Shown: positions 31,712-41,965 of the stretch, one piece after another
How the letters are laid out: each line of letters begins with the position of its first letter
Position numbering within the stretch: the first letter of the stretch is position 1
Source of the DNA: Lepidostoma basale
Taxonomy: Eukaryota > Arthropoda > Insecta > Trichoptera > Lepidostomatidae
Assembly: GCA_022606425.2 (NCBI GenBank)
Contig: JAHDVF020000060.1
Span: forward strand, 1,426,001-1,490,000
Direction of reading: 5' to 3'
Length of the DNA stretch: 64,000 nucleotides
The notes under the pieces: generated by a model
Seen by the model: only the letters and a program-made list of their open reading frames with translations
Databases searched by the model: none
Told to the model about the DNA's origin: nothing
Made by a program: the position numbers and the translations under genes

Positions 31712-31826
31712 TCAGCAGTGTGATTGCTCTCCCCACCTGCATCACCAGAGGCAGGTTGGTTCTGCGTGTTGAGAGATAAAATAGTATGTGCTAACGCTGT
31801 AGAAGATAATCGATCTGAAATATACA
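31712..31826 (-). repeat. Family X copy, right part
   Basis: Resumes family X from TTCAGCAGTGTGATTGCTC, the position after the break at 31190. The LINE B and SINE A copies therefore arrived inside an existing family X copy. Confidence 0.65.
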
Positions 31827-31839
31827 CTATGGGAGTATC

Positions 31840-32498
31840 CTAACTAACTAACTAACTAACCCTCACGCCGTCTCCCCGAAGGCAGAAAGAATGGACTGCC
31901 ACACTTTTCTTTCCTGATATATTCCTTTCGCTTTCTTAACATGCATACATCGTGTCATGCACGCGCGTCGATTTCTCTGACTCCTCACATAGCCGACATT
32001 CAATATTTGATTTATTTGATCGTGCCACGTTTTCCTCGGTCTTCCTCTATTTCTGGTTCCATTTACATCATTAACATATAACTTTTTTACCATTCTTTCT
32101 TCATTCATTCTTTCCATATGTCCAAACCATCTTAATGATCCTTTCATTATTTTGTTCATGACACCATCATCCGCACCGCATTCACTTCTTATATTTTCAT
32201 TCGACACTCTATCATACACAAAGTATCCACACATTCGTCTAAGAGATCTCATTTCTACTTCATTTATTCTACTTTCATCCTTCTTTTGACAGTTCCATGC
32301 TTCGCTTCCATACATAAGGGTCGGTAGAAGAACACCATTGTGCACTGCCATTCTAGCTTTTTTGGATAGGTTTTTGTTTGCGATGACAACTGTAAGTGCA
32401 CCATTCACTTTGTTGCCTGCCCCAACCCTTCTTTCAATATCCCTCTCCACTCGCCCATCTCTTGTAAACATTCTACCTAAATACACGAATTCAACTAC
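31840..32498 (-). mobile_element. LINE family A copy with tail and target-site duplication
   Basis: (CTAA)4 tail, then a 207-residue minus-strand frame from YLGRMFTRDGRVERDIERR to SAFGETA, in one frame apart from a 9-nt loss before the end (AYPF shortened). Flanks TATGGGAGTATC (31828-31839) and TATGATAGTATC (32499-32510) look like a 12-bp target duplication with two changes. Confidence 0.85.
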
Positions 32499-32510
32499 TA
32501 TGATAGTATC

Positions 32511-32829
32511 TTCGTATGCATAAAAGTATAACTGTGTTTTAAAAATAAATCCGGAAACATTAAACTAGCATGTTTTCCCGTTGGAAACTACCAGATTGTA
32601 TTTCTGATCCCCAGTTGTTCTTTGTCACTGCCGCTGGCCAGATTTCGCACCGAGGTGACCCAGTTGTCGAAACGCAGCGAAAACGCAACGAATCATTCAA
32701 GAATTTGCATAAATGTTTTATGCGCGTGTCTCCGATTTCTAATGACGAATAAAATTTGCACATAACGCAGTTGTGATGTTATGCCTTCGGTCCCGAACCT
32801 TTTCATTTATAATTTCATAACAGTTATTT
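32511..32829. other. Unassigned DNA with a GC-richer stretch
   Basis: Bases 32575-32760 are GC-richer, with short open frames on both strands, but match no family I know and no repeat here. Confidence 0.35.
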
Positions 32830-32905
32830 ATTTTTAAATTAACTGGAAGGTGGTCTAGGGTACAAAACACTTGGCTCCTGATTCAGAGAATCTTGGTTCA
32901 TTCCA
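32830..32905 (+). mobile_element. tRNA-derived SINE, family B, head only
   Basis: GGTGGTCTAGGGTACAAAAC, then a mutated B box (CTTGGTTCATTCC). Same family as 4373-4555, opposite strand. Confidence 0.6.
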
Positions 32906-32945
32906 GGAAACGACTCAACATTTTTTTTATTAAATTTTGTATATA

Positions 32946-33862
32946 TAACTAACTAACTAACTAACCATCACGCCGTCTCCTCGGAGGGGTAGGCAGAAAG
33001 AATGGACTGCCACACTTTTCTTTCCTGACATATTTCTCTCGCTTCCTCAACATTCATACATCGTGTCATGCACGCGCGTCGATTTATCTGACTTCTCGCA
33101 TGGCCGACATTCAATATTTGATTAATTTGATCGTGCCATGTATTCCTCGGTCTTCCTTTATTTCTAGATCCATTTACATCGTTAACATATACTTTTTTTA
33201 CCATTCTTTCTTCATTCATTCATTCCATGTGTCCAAACCATCTGAATGATCCTTTCATTATTTTGTTCATGACACCATGATTTGCACCGCATTCACTTCT
33301 TACATTTTCATTCGACACTCTATCATACACAGAGTATCCACGCATTCGTCTAAGAGATCTCATTTCTACTGCATTTATTATACTTTCATCCTTCTTTTGC
33401 CAGTTCCATACTTCGCTTTCGTACACAAGGGTCGGTATAAGTACACCATTGTGCATGCCATTTTAGCTTTTTTGGATTAGTTTTGGTTTGCGATGACAAC
33501 TTTAAGTGCACCATTCACTTTGTTGCCTGCCCCAACCCTTCTTTCAATATCCCTCTCCACTCGCCCAACTCTGTGAACATACTACCTAAATACACGAACT
33601 CATCTACTTGCTCCAAATTTTCACCATTCACGCTTATGTTGCAGACTGTCATGATTTCTTCTTTTTCAAAAATCATTACCTTGGACTTAACATTCATCAT
33701 CAGATCATTTCGCATGCATAACTAATACATACAATTCACCAGGACTTGTAGTTCATGCTCGTTGTCTGCAAGTAGGACAGCGTCATCCACATACAAGAGA
33801 CAGCTTACTGAAACTCCGCTCATTTTGGCACCTACATCCAACTCTTTCAGCTCTTTTATAAA
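32946..33862 (-). mobile_element. LINE family A copy reaching into the RT domain
   Basis: (CTAA)4 tail and minus-strand sequence back through the C-terminus (AYPSEETA end), MHNGVLIPTLVYESEVW, VYLGSMFTELGEW and into the RT palm (LADNEHELQVLVN). The catalytic motif reads YVDD instead of the YADD seen at 45228-46260. Frameshifts near 33550, 33690 and 33860. Confidence 0.82.
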
Positions 33863-34020
33863 AGTCTAACTAATATTAAAAGGATTTGAATCAAATACAT
33901 TAGAATTTATTATAAAATCTTCAATATGAGCAGAAAATAACCCATTATAATTAAGAAGGCTTGAACCCATATACCCTGGATCAGCAGCCAAGCGTTTTGT
34001 TCCCTAGAGAACCACCCGAT
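33863..34020 (-). mobile_element. tRNA-derived SINE, family B
   Basis: Body and head as in 4373-4555; the B box region is shortened and mutated. It abuts the LINE directly at the AAAGTCTAAC boundary. Confidence 0.65.
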
Positions 34021-34585
34021 TTGACACTCTATCATGTACATCAATCATTTCTTAATTACCTACTTAGATTTGCCGTCACCATTATTTAAAAAAAAAAAAC
34101 AATATTTTACATATTCTAAATAAAATAGTACAAATAGATTGATATGTAATTATACGTATTGATATATTTATATGTATACTTTATATATTATAATATTTTT
34201 ATTGCATTATTCCAAACTCCATAATAAAGAGTTTATAAACGAGAATCTAAAGTTCTGTTCCGAAAATGTTTTCGGAAGACATTTTCGTTCGGAGAAAGAG
34301 CACTGACCACAGACAAGTCTGTCTGGATTAAAAATAAAGGCGGGAAAAGAGAAAAACAAAATGGGTTCCATTGGCACTCCAAAATGGCGGCCTACATATT
34401 TTTGGCGGGGAACACGGGAAAAACGGTCAAATGTTTTCGTTATAAATGCCAGGACTTGCATAATGAGTGTACTTTTGAAATGTTTTAATATTTTTATCTG
34501 ATTTATTTAATAAACTTTTATCAAACATTATAATAAATTAAATTAAGAGTAAAAATGACGCGCTGTTTAAATGTAGATGAGTCAA
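34021..34585. other. Unassigned intronic DNA with a GC-richer island
   Basis: Bases 34230-34450 contain a GTTCCGAAAATGTTTTCGGA inverted repeat and CCAAAATGGCGGCC. No repeat match. Confidence 0.35.
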
Positions 34586-34591
34586 TATAGA

Positions 34592-34644
34592 AAAATTTGT
34601 TAATAAACTTGTTAATAAATTTGTTAATAAATTTGTTAATCAAC
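34592..34644. repeat. 12-bp tandem repeat (GTTAATAAATTT)n
   Basis: Four to five copies of AATTTGTTAATA with one C variant. Confidence 0.8.
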
Positions 34645-34729
34645 CCAACAAATGAGGGATAAAGCGTGATGATTTTTTACTAAGCAAGATATCATTTTAT
34701 TTCAATAGGCATTTTAAAAAGGGAATTGA

Positions 34730-34980
34730 ATCATGTAACTGGCAAAAGAAGGATTATAGTAGAATAAATGCAGTAGAAATGAAATCTCTTAGACGAATAT
34801 GTGAATAATTTGTAAATATTATAAAGAGTTCAAATGCAGATATAAGAAATGAATGCAGTGCGAATGAAAGCGTTACCGAAACGAAATGAAACAAAAAATA
34901 AAGGAAGACCGAGGAAAACGTGGCACGATTGAATCAATCAAATATTAAATAATCGAACACGTGTGAAGTCGTGGTAATTT
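34730..34980 (+). mobile_element. LINE family A fragment with large internal deletion
   Basis: WQKKDYSRINAVEMKSLRRI block, then a jump from ECSANESV to GRPRKTWHD; no 3' end. Confidence 0.65.
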
Positions 34981-34984
34981 AAAA

Positions 34985-35258
34985 TTTTTAAATCAGATCA
35001 ATTTATTTTCTCAAAATACTCGTATATTATAAACAAAATTAAAATTTAAGACATCTATTCAGAACAGGTAAATAATATATAAATATACCTAATACCAGTA
35101 ACGCATGAGAGATGGCTCGGCTTTAGGAAGACAAGATACTCTCTAAAATCAAAAAAATATTTGTCTTCTGAACGTACTTTCGCTAATATGAAACATGTCT
35201 TTCTCTAAGGAGATCGTTTTCAACAGACTGATTGCTCTTCCCACCGGTGTCACCAGAT
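34985..35258 (-). repeat. Family X copy
   Basis: Inverted tail ATCAGATCAATTTATTTTC, the ACGCATGAGAGATGG block, then GCTCTTCCCACCGGTGTCACCAG, broken at 35258. A further short piece (GCTTCTGGTGATGCTG) is at about 35390-35425. Confidence 0.65.
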
Positions 35259-35380
35259 CAACGTGCGTTCATGACACGATGCATGCAGTGAAGCATGTCA
35301 AGAAAGAACAGTGTGAGATTTCATTGTTTCTACATACCATTTCGGGATACGACCTGATGATTAATTACTTAGTTTTTGCA
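35259..35380 (+). mobile_element. LINE family A scrap inside family X
   Basis: TCAACGTGCGTTCATGACAC to the end region (TTTCGGGATACGACCTGATG). Its place between two pieces of family X suggests insertion into or recombination with X. Confidence 0.5.
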
Positions 35381-35474
35381 TAATCTAATTGCTTCTGGTG
35401 ATGCTGTTAGTGAGAGCAATTAAAAACAGGTGATTGGAGTTTGATATTATTGTAATCATTACAATATAGTTAGT

Positions 35475-35665
35475 TAGTTAGTCAAATTTTAAAGTTAATC
35501 AAATGTTAAAGGTTGGTCATGTTAGAAGTCGGAGGAATCGACGTGCGTGCATGACTCGTTGTATGAATGTGGAGGAACCTAGAGAGGTTTGCCAGGATAG
35601 AGTAGTGTGGCGGACCATTCTCTCTGCCTACTCCTGCGGGGAAACGGCGTGATGGTTTGTTTGTT
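35475..35665 (+). mobile_element. LINE family A-prime, 3' fragment
   Basis: INQMLKVGHVRSRRNRRACM, VEEPREVCQDRVVWR and the GETA end. A GTTAGTTAGTTAGT run precedes it at 35466, probably the tail of another copy. Confidence 0.7.
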
Positions 35666-36944
35666 GATTACAATATAATTTAAAATACATTTTTAAATAT
35701 TCTATCAATTTTCGTCTAGGTCGTTCTTGGTCTATTGATCTTAGGCCTTTATTATTTCATCCCAATTTGACTTTTCAAAAATAAAAACAGTCGTCAGCTC
35801 ACGCAATTTAAGAGTGCATAACATGTTTCACATCACTTGTTTCAAGAGCAATGACCTAATCTTGGAATGAATAAATTCATCTCACATGTATTGGTTTATC
35901 TTGTATGAAAGATGAAATAAATTACAATCACGTCTTAGGCAATGTTTACTTGACTGAAAACACCAGTCCGCGTAGTAAAAACGTTATATTAAATTTAAAC
36001 TTTTAATAAATTCGTGATGAATTTTCGCCGGGAGTGCTCTACTGCGTAGGCGGAACGCAATGGTTGAATGTATTCGCTTATGAACTGAGTATGTATTAGA
36101 TATGACCGATGATCTTAGGACAGTGCGCCGATACATTAATTTTTATTTTTTATTAATTATTGTATTTGTGTAGGTTTATGTGAAATGCATTTAAATCATG
36201 TTAATATTAAAAATACGTCTAAAATATACAAGACATAACAAAATAACCAATAAATGTTTTTTTTATTTTTTTTATTACAAATTATATTTTTCTTTATTTT
36301 AGGGCCCCAGTAAGAGATAATGTACATTTATTTTTAAACTATTTTAATTATATTTAGAAATATATTATTTATTTTGTGTGCCCTTATTTATTGACTATTT
36401 AAATTTTTAATAAATGTGATTGCATTTTTTTCAGAAATATGAATTTTTAAGCCAAATTTTAATCTATGTTTACCCAACTGTTCCCCAATCTATATATTAA
36501 AGTTTAAAATAACTTAATTTCTTTGTTTTTAAGTATGATTTTCTCAATTAAAATTTGTTTCTTTAACCCCTTTAGTGCATTTGACTATATTTGCAGTCCG
36601 AAAATATAGGTTTCGAACTGCGGCAGACTACATCTTATACACCTTTTTACTTAAGTTTTCACCAAATTGTACGTAATAATATATGATAAATCTGCCTGAG
36701 CTGCAAATATAGTAAGCTGCAAAATGAGTTAAAAATTACTACTGCAAATGCAGCCAGTTACTCAATGTGGGTTAATCTATTAAAAACGTGTTTCTCCTTT
36801 TTACTCAAATTTTTCTTGTTCATTAGATCTATTTCTATTTTTTTTAAATCGAGTTCATTTGGGTTTTTTTAATTTTTTTTTGTTTTCGTTTCATTTTTTC
36901 CTCGCGCGTTTTTTAACGGAAAAACAACTGTTGATTCCTTTCAG
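35666..36944 (+). other. End of the giant upstream intron
   Basis: AT-rich sequence with no recognised repeats for 1.28 kb before exon A, ending in a pyrimidine-rich tract and tttcag at 36941-36944. The acceptor needs an upstream exon ending in phase 1. None was seen from base 1 onward, so the intron is probably at least 36.9 kb. Confidence 0.55.
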
Positions 36945-37076
36945 ACGAGCGCCCTTACAAGTGCTTCCTGCCTGATTGCGGCCGCGCCTTCATCCAACTG
37001 TCCAATCTTCAGCAGCACCTGAGAAACCACGATGCGCAAGTCCTGAAGGCCAAGAATAAGATCCAATGTCCCACCA
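36945..37076 (+). CDS. dati: Zinc-finger transcription factor, duplicated (cassette) exon A
   Basis: Internal coding exon of 132 nt after a tttcag acceptor and before a GTATGT donor. It starts with two bases finishing a split codon and ends with one base of the next, so both ends are phase 1 and the exon can be included or skipped without a frameshift. It encodes one finger, C-x4-C-x12-H-x3-H, with the helix QLSNLQQHLRNH, then a linker ending KIQCPT, where the homologous exon at 37748 continues into a second finger. Of the first 32 codons, 15 differ from that exon only synonymously and one changes the residue (Phe for His). Without splicing, the frame runs 17 more codons to TAG at 37124-37126, a possible short isoform. 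The family is ZNF362/384-rotund-squeeze-dati: sequence-specific nuclear DNA binding. The dati name rests on finger resemblance and is less sure than the family. Confidence 0.8.
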
Positions 37077-37747
37077 GTATGTCAAATTTATCCGAGATAT
37101 TCTTTTATTATCTGTGCAGAGACTAGAAACAAAAACAACAAACAAAAAAACACGGTGAACCAACCCTAGGCAAATGGAACCCTCTGCACTTTTCAAAATT
37201 TTCAAAATTTTTGGCTTTAGACGTTTATGTTGCGGTCAGTATGATATTTCTGTCACCAATCCAAGCATCACCTATGGAAGAATCTCTCGGATGATTTTAA
37301 CATGCAATAACCCCTTGTCTGTGCCTCGGATCCGATTTCAGAACTGCCGTTGCATTCGAAGGAGATATCACTTACCACCGACAACTATTTGACCTTGAAT
37401 TGATATCTATTAATAGCTCGAATTTCAGAACAACCTGATGACAATGTGATGTTAGATTTTACCATACGCTGCCGCATTAGCTTACTCTCATAACAGTATA
37501 TTAATTTTAAGATTTTTTTCAGCTTTGAATTGGACAGTAAAAACCCTTTTTTTAGGTGGATATGATTTGAACTGTTGCTGCCGTTTTTAATATGTCGTTT
37601 TCATCTCTGATGAAACTGAATACACTTTATTGGATGTCTTCTGCGATTTTTTTGTCAAGAGACATTGAATAATTATTAATATTTATTTCCATTCAGACTG
37701 ATTTACTTTTATGATCATATTCTAATCTTGATTTTTTTATTCCCCAG
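37077..37747 (+). other. Intron between duplicated exons A and B
   Basis: Donor GTATGT at 37077, pyrimidine-rich end and ccccag at 37742-37747. No repeat from the families in this window is recognisable inside, unlike the upstream intron. Its short length fits a local tandem duplication of the exon. Confidence 0.7.
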
Positions 37748-37932
37748 GTGAGAGACCCTACAAGTGTCACCTGCCTGATTGTGGACGCGCCTTCATCCAG
37801 CTATCGAACCTGCAGCAGCATCTGAGGAACCATGATGCCCAAGTGGAAAGGGCCAAGAACAGGCCCTTCCATTGTAACATCTGCGGGAAAGGCTTTGCCA
37901 CTGAGAGTAGCCTTCGGACCCACACGTCCAAG
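37748..37932 (+). CDS. dati: Zinc-finger transcription factor, exon B (two fingers)
   Basis: Coding exon of 185 nt after a ccccag acceptor and before an AAG|GTCAGT donor. It starts in phase 1, like exon A, and ends in phase 0. It encodes a finger almost identical to that of exon A (C-x4-C form, helix QLSNLQQHLRNH), the long linker DAQVERAKNRPFH, and most of a second finger, CNICGKGF...SSLRTH. The second metal-binding His of that finger must come from the next exon. A finger with QLSNLQ followed by a long linker is typical of ZNF384/rotund/squeeze relatives. The exon can join the missing upstream exon directly or follow exon A, where the junction codon becomes Ser. This is probably the main form, because it completes a canonical finger array; transcript data would decide. 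Confidence 0.88.
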
Positions 37933-40144
37933 GTCAGTCATGTATGTATTCCCGGACCACCATCCTTTCTTTCTTTTCTTTTTCTTATTATTTCATTTAT
38001 TCTTTACTTAATCATTTTTATATTACATACCAATTTTTTTCTAACAATCTTAATACATAATATTTCAAGAAAACTATTTTTAAAAAAATTATTAATTTGC
38101 TTGAGATTTTTAAATCAAATGCTGTTTTTTCTGAAGTTTTCATATTAACTATTAACAAGTTGCCAATTTTTTTTTTATGAATTAAAACATTTTTCCAATT
38201 ATTTAGATATGTTTTGAAGGTATACCTTAATCATCAGTTTATGCGTTCTCCCGGTGATGAAGGTATAAATTCTTCAAAACACGTCTAGAAAATAAACTAA
38301 AAAGTGTATTAATTTATTTTAAAAATCAACATTGTGGAATTTAAGTTTTAACACCTTGAGTTTATATAAAAAATAATCTGTTTTTCTATATTTATATACT
38401 TCTTTTTCTTTTTCTTTTTTTATGGTTTTATCCTTTCCCAAACCCCAAATGTCATTTAAATGTCTTATTTTTATCCAATCCTTCCTAACCAAATAATTTT
38501 AAGATTTTTATACTATTGAGTGTTTGTGTAATAAAAAATAATAACACAAAAGTTTTTTATCGTCAATTTTTTTGTACATTTACAAATAATATTTTTAAAT
38601 CACATTTTTTAATGCATATACTTATAACGATGAAGAAATATTTTTACGGATAATGATAAACTTATAGAATCATTAATTTAATGTTATTTTTTATTTGTTT
38701 ATTTTGTATTTGTTCTAACCCCAGAGAAATGAACTTTGAGAAGGTTGTTGTTGAATGAATTTTGGAGTATTTTTTTTTTTACAATTTTATATAATTTTTC
38801 AACTCTGAAAGAAACGATATTTTTGAATGATGGGAAAATATTTTTAAAACGTTATTTATGTGAAATGTTATTTAAAATTTAAGAATGAATTTACGTGTTA
38901 TGAATGTGGAAAAATATTGTTTAGAAAATCACCAAATTGAACGACATAATTAATATTTTAAGCCATAAAAAAAATTTGGTTAAAAGATTACGGAAATAAA
39001 TAAAACTTTTATATGTTACCTTAAATAAAAACCCTGTTTTGATATCCTGATGAATCTCGACTCGGAGCGAAACCGGTCAGTCAGTTTAAAAAACTAAATC
39101 ATTTACCAATATAAAATATTTTACGATTATTATTTACTAGTCTTTCTGGAACAACGTTTCGGAAATCGCTGCGGTCTCCATCTCCAACCACCATATAAGC
39201 ACCCTAAAGATGGAAACTTCAAAGATTTCCAAAACATCGGTCCAGATAGGCGGGTTACACTAATTTTCCCTAGATCCCAAAAAAACAAAATCAAAAATAC
39301 AAATCTAAGAAATCATTATTTTCAATGATTTATTATTTTATTAAATAATATGCTTCCTTACATTACGTCATACGATATGAAAAATTAATTTAATAAATCC
39401 TGATCGTATGATTACTTTTCACATCATTTTACATTACGTTCGAAGGTTGTATCACACCTGTAGTACCTCAGATTCCATATAAATTTCTTATTATTTTTTA
39501 TCCCTATACTGTCTTTTGGTATCCCAGTAGAGATACTTTTGCGTCTACAAATAATGTATTAGTCAATTTCTTTCCGAATTCCGAACGATACTGGCATCTG
39601 TAAATCATTTGTCACATATTTTCGAAGTTTTTAGCGACGTAACTATAATGCGGACGGAGTTATTCACATTTTAAATATTCCGTGACGTCATCACAATCCG
39701 TTTGCTTGTCAACCTTTTTAATGTGATAACTTATTTTGACATAATCCCAATTGTGTTAAATAAATTAATGATGTGTTCTGATAGACCGGTGGTTGATTCA
39801 CGAAATTGTTTTTTTCCTCTTTTAATCGCATTTTATTGATTTTTTTATTGTAGTTTATAAGTAAATATGAATTATAATCGACTTTAAAAAACTTAATACA
39901 GGTTAATAAAGGTTTGGTTACAGATTTTTTTTACAAGAAAAATAAAAAAATAAATTATTCTATGAAATATTCCGTAGGGGTATTGAAGTATGAATGTGTT
40001 GATCTGACTGGACAATGTTTACTTATTTTGATTTTCAAAATTCTTATTGTTTTCATCATCTTTGGCGTTTTATTAAAATGATTGTCCTCTGCTTGTCGCC
40101 CGCCCCATACACCTGACCACCAATTGATTGGCTGGTCGATGCAG
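37933..40144 (+). other. Intron between exons B and C
   Basis: AT-rich intron of 2.2 kb. It holds a decayed inverted pair of hammerhead-like motifs at about 38210-38285 and a better copy at 39040-39085. No other element is recognised. Confidence 0.7.
39040..39085 (+). ncRNA. Hammerhead-like motif in the gene intron
   Basis: CTGATGA 39047-39053, extra A, partial stem II (CTC/GAG), GAAA 39069-39072, self-complementary ACCGGT 39072-39077, canonical GTC cleavage triplet ending 39078. Stem I does not pair well. It is on the sense strand of the zinc-finger gene. Confidence 0.45.
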
Positions 40145-40310
40145 GAGCTACAGCTGCATCTTGGTGTATTGCAGCAACACGCCGCCTTGATGATAGGCGG
40201 GGCCAACGCCACACCCTGCCCCATCTGCCACAAGCTGGTCTTCGGGGGCGAGGCCCTCATGGAGCACATGAAGAACACACACAAGGACCCGAACGCGTCG
40301 GGTGTTGCCA
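40145..40310 (+). CDS. dati: Zinc-finger transcription factor, exon C
   Basis: Coding exon of 166 nt between a gatgcag acceptor and a strong A|GTAAGT donor. It starts in phase 0, matching the end of exon B, and ends in phase 1. It encodes ELQLHLGVLQQHAALMIGG, which supplies the closing His of the preceding finger, then a full finger CPICHKLVFGGEALMEHMKNTH and the linker KDPNASGVA. Two further in-frame AG acceptors inside the exon (starts 40154 and 40175) would shorten the start by 3 or 10 residues and change the spacing of the closing His. The intron upstream is 2.2 kb and the one downstream 1.65 kb. Confidence 0.87.
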
Positions 40311-41965
40311 GTAAGTGTCTGCGCGGTGGAGAGTTTTTGGATTTTCGACGTTTTGGGACACATTTGCTCCGTCTTCTACAGGTCGCAAAGGAGCTTCGAT
40401 TTTCAATTTGATGTCTTTATTTTATTTATTTGGTCCCCCTTTATCATTTTTATTACAAAAAGGTCTAACTTTGTTAATAATTTTAAAAATTTGGTAATTT
40501 ACCATGTGTTCGATAAACCAAAATTATGACTTTTGTTGGCCGATATTAATAACTCCTTATTCATTTTATAATAGACTCAGTATTTTGTATAAACAATACT
40601 TTGACCTTTGAAAATAAACAAAATGATTACATTTTTACTTCTAAGAAAGATTCATACTCTCATAAAACGTCAATCAAAATGTATAAAAATAGTTTTTAAA
40701 TTTGCAATTTTTTTTAACTATAATGTGTTATTTTCACGGTCAGACCTTTTTCCTAAAAACGTTCCATTTTTAATTTGGATTTTTCATTATTTCTCTCCCG
40801 ATTACTATAATTATTTTATATGGTTCATTTACAGTTAAATTTTTTCTAGCGACCACTTACTTGCTTTTGATTTTATGAACCAAACTTTTGACGATGATGC
40901 TTGGATCATTGACGGCTGAATTCGGAACACGGGAAACAAAATTTCTGGTCAATTGTTCAAGCATCATTTTAAAACCAGTTTTTGGGGGTGTTGGTACACT
41001 GTATCGTCATTTGTTTTGTAACACAAAGTATCGTTACCAAGCAGTACATTCTTTTCAATTTTGTGTTTACTGTTTGTAACAAAGAATTTGTTTGTATTTG
41101 AGTAAGTTTCTAGAATACCTATACTCAATGTCACTTTAGTATTTTCAGTATTACTTTTTTTTTCTCAAATGAATTCTTTGTTGATAATGTGTATTTTTTT
41201 CAATTATGGTAATTATATTGTCTGTAATTTATATATCCATACTATTGAATTTTAAATTATCATTAAAATTCTGGATCAAGTTATCAAAAGACGAAATAAT
41301 CATCATATCTACACTGTTACTGAAAATATGGTTCACTTTGTTTAAGTGGACTATGTTTTCAAATAATTGTCGATCCCTTTCTTGTGTTCATTGGTGATGG
41401 GTATCATTGGGAAAGCTTCTAGCAAATCATTTTATCATATTGATTTATTTAAATCATCATAAAATCGTTGGGGATTCATTTTTGTTTTCACCCATACTAA
41501 TATGACTGAGAATGGCTTTTACTCATAAAATAAAAATTAATTATGTTAATTGAATTTGGGATTAAATAATTCGGGTTTAAACGTAAAATTTCACAAATTT
41601 TTAATATAATTTTCTTTTCTTGCTTTCCATCGTAAATAAATATTTTAAAATAAATAGCAGAATTATTTTGAAGACTTAAAATATGTAATTAAAGAAATTG
41701 TTCTTTTAAAAAATAACGTATTTCTAAAAAGAGATTAACAATGTTTGAGGATATAAAAATTTGGCCTATTTTTTTCTATAGTCTAGAAATTATTATGAAG
41801 TTCTTCATTAAAGCCATTCTCACCGACCCTACCAAAACCTCCTTCAAAATTGTTGGCTTCTTGCATTGACCTTGTTTGTCTCTTTTGTCTACCCAAACCT
41901 CCCCTCACCCCTTACTAACACCGCCCTGCCGGCGAACGGCGGGGCGCAGATGGGCCCTGCAGCAG
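40311..41965 (+). other. Intron between exons C and D
   Basis: AT-rich intron of 1.65 kb. I recognise no repeat or coding segment. A TACTAAC sequence at about 41913 is a good branch-point candidate. Confidence 0.65.

Noticed and set aside
37843..38148. Independent gene starting at GTG 37843 and running to 38148
   Set aside because: It is exon B plus intron read-through; the frame leaves the finger pattern at the GTCAGT donor.
41949..41950. Exon D acceptor at the first AG after the branch-like sequence
   Set aside because: It would join exon C out of frame; the AGs at 41962 and 41965 are phase-compatible.
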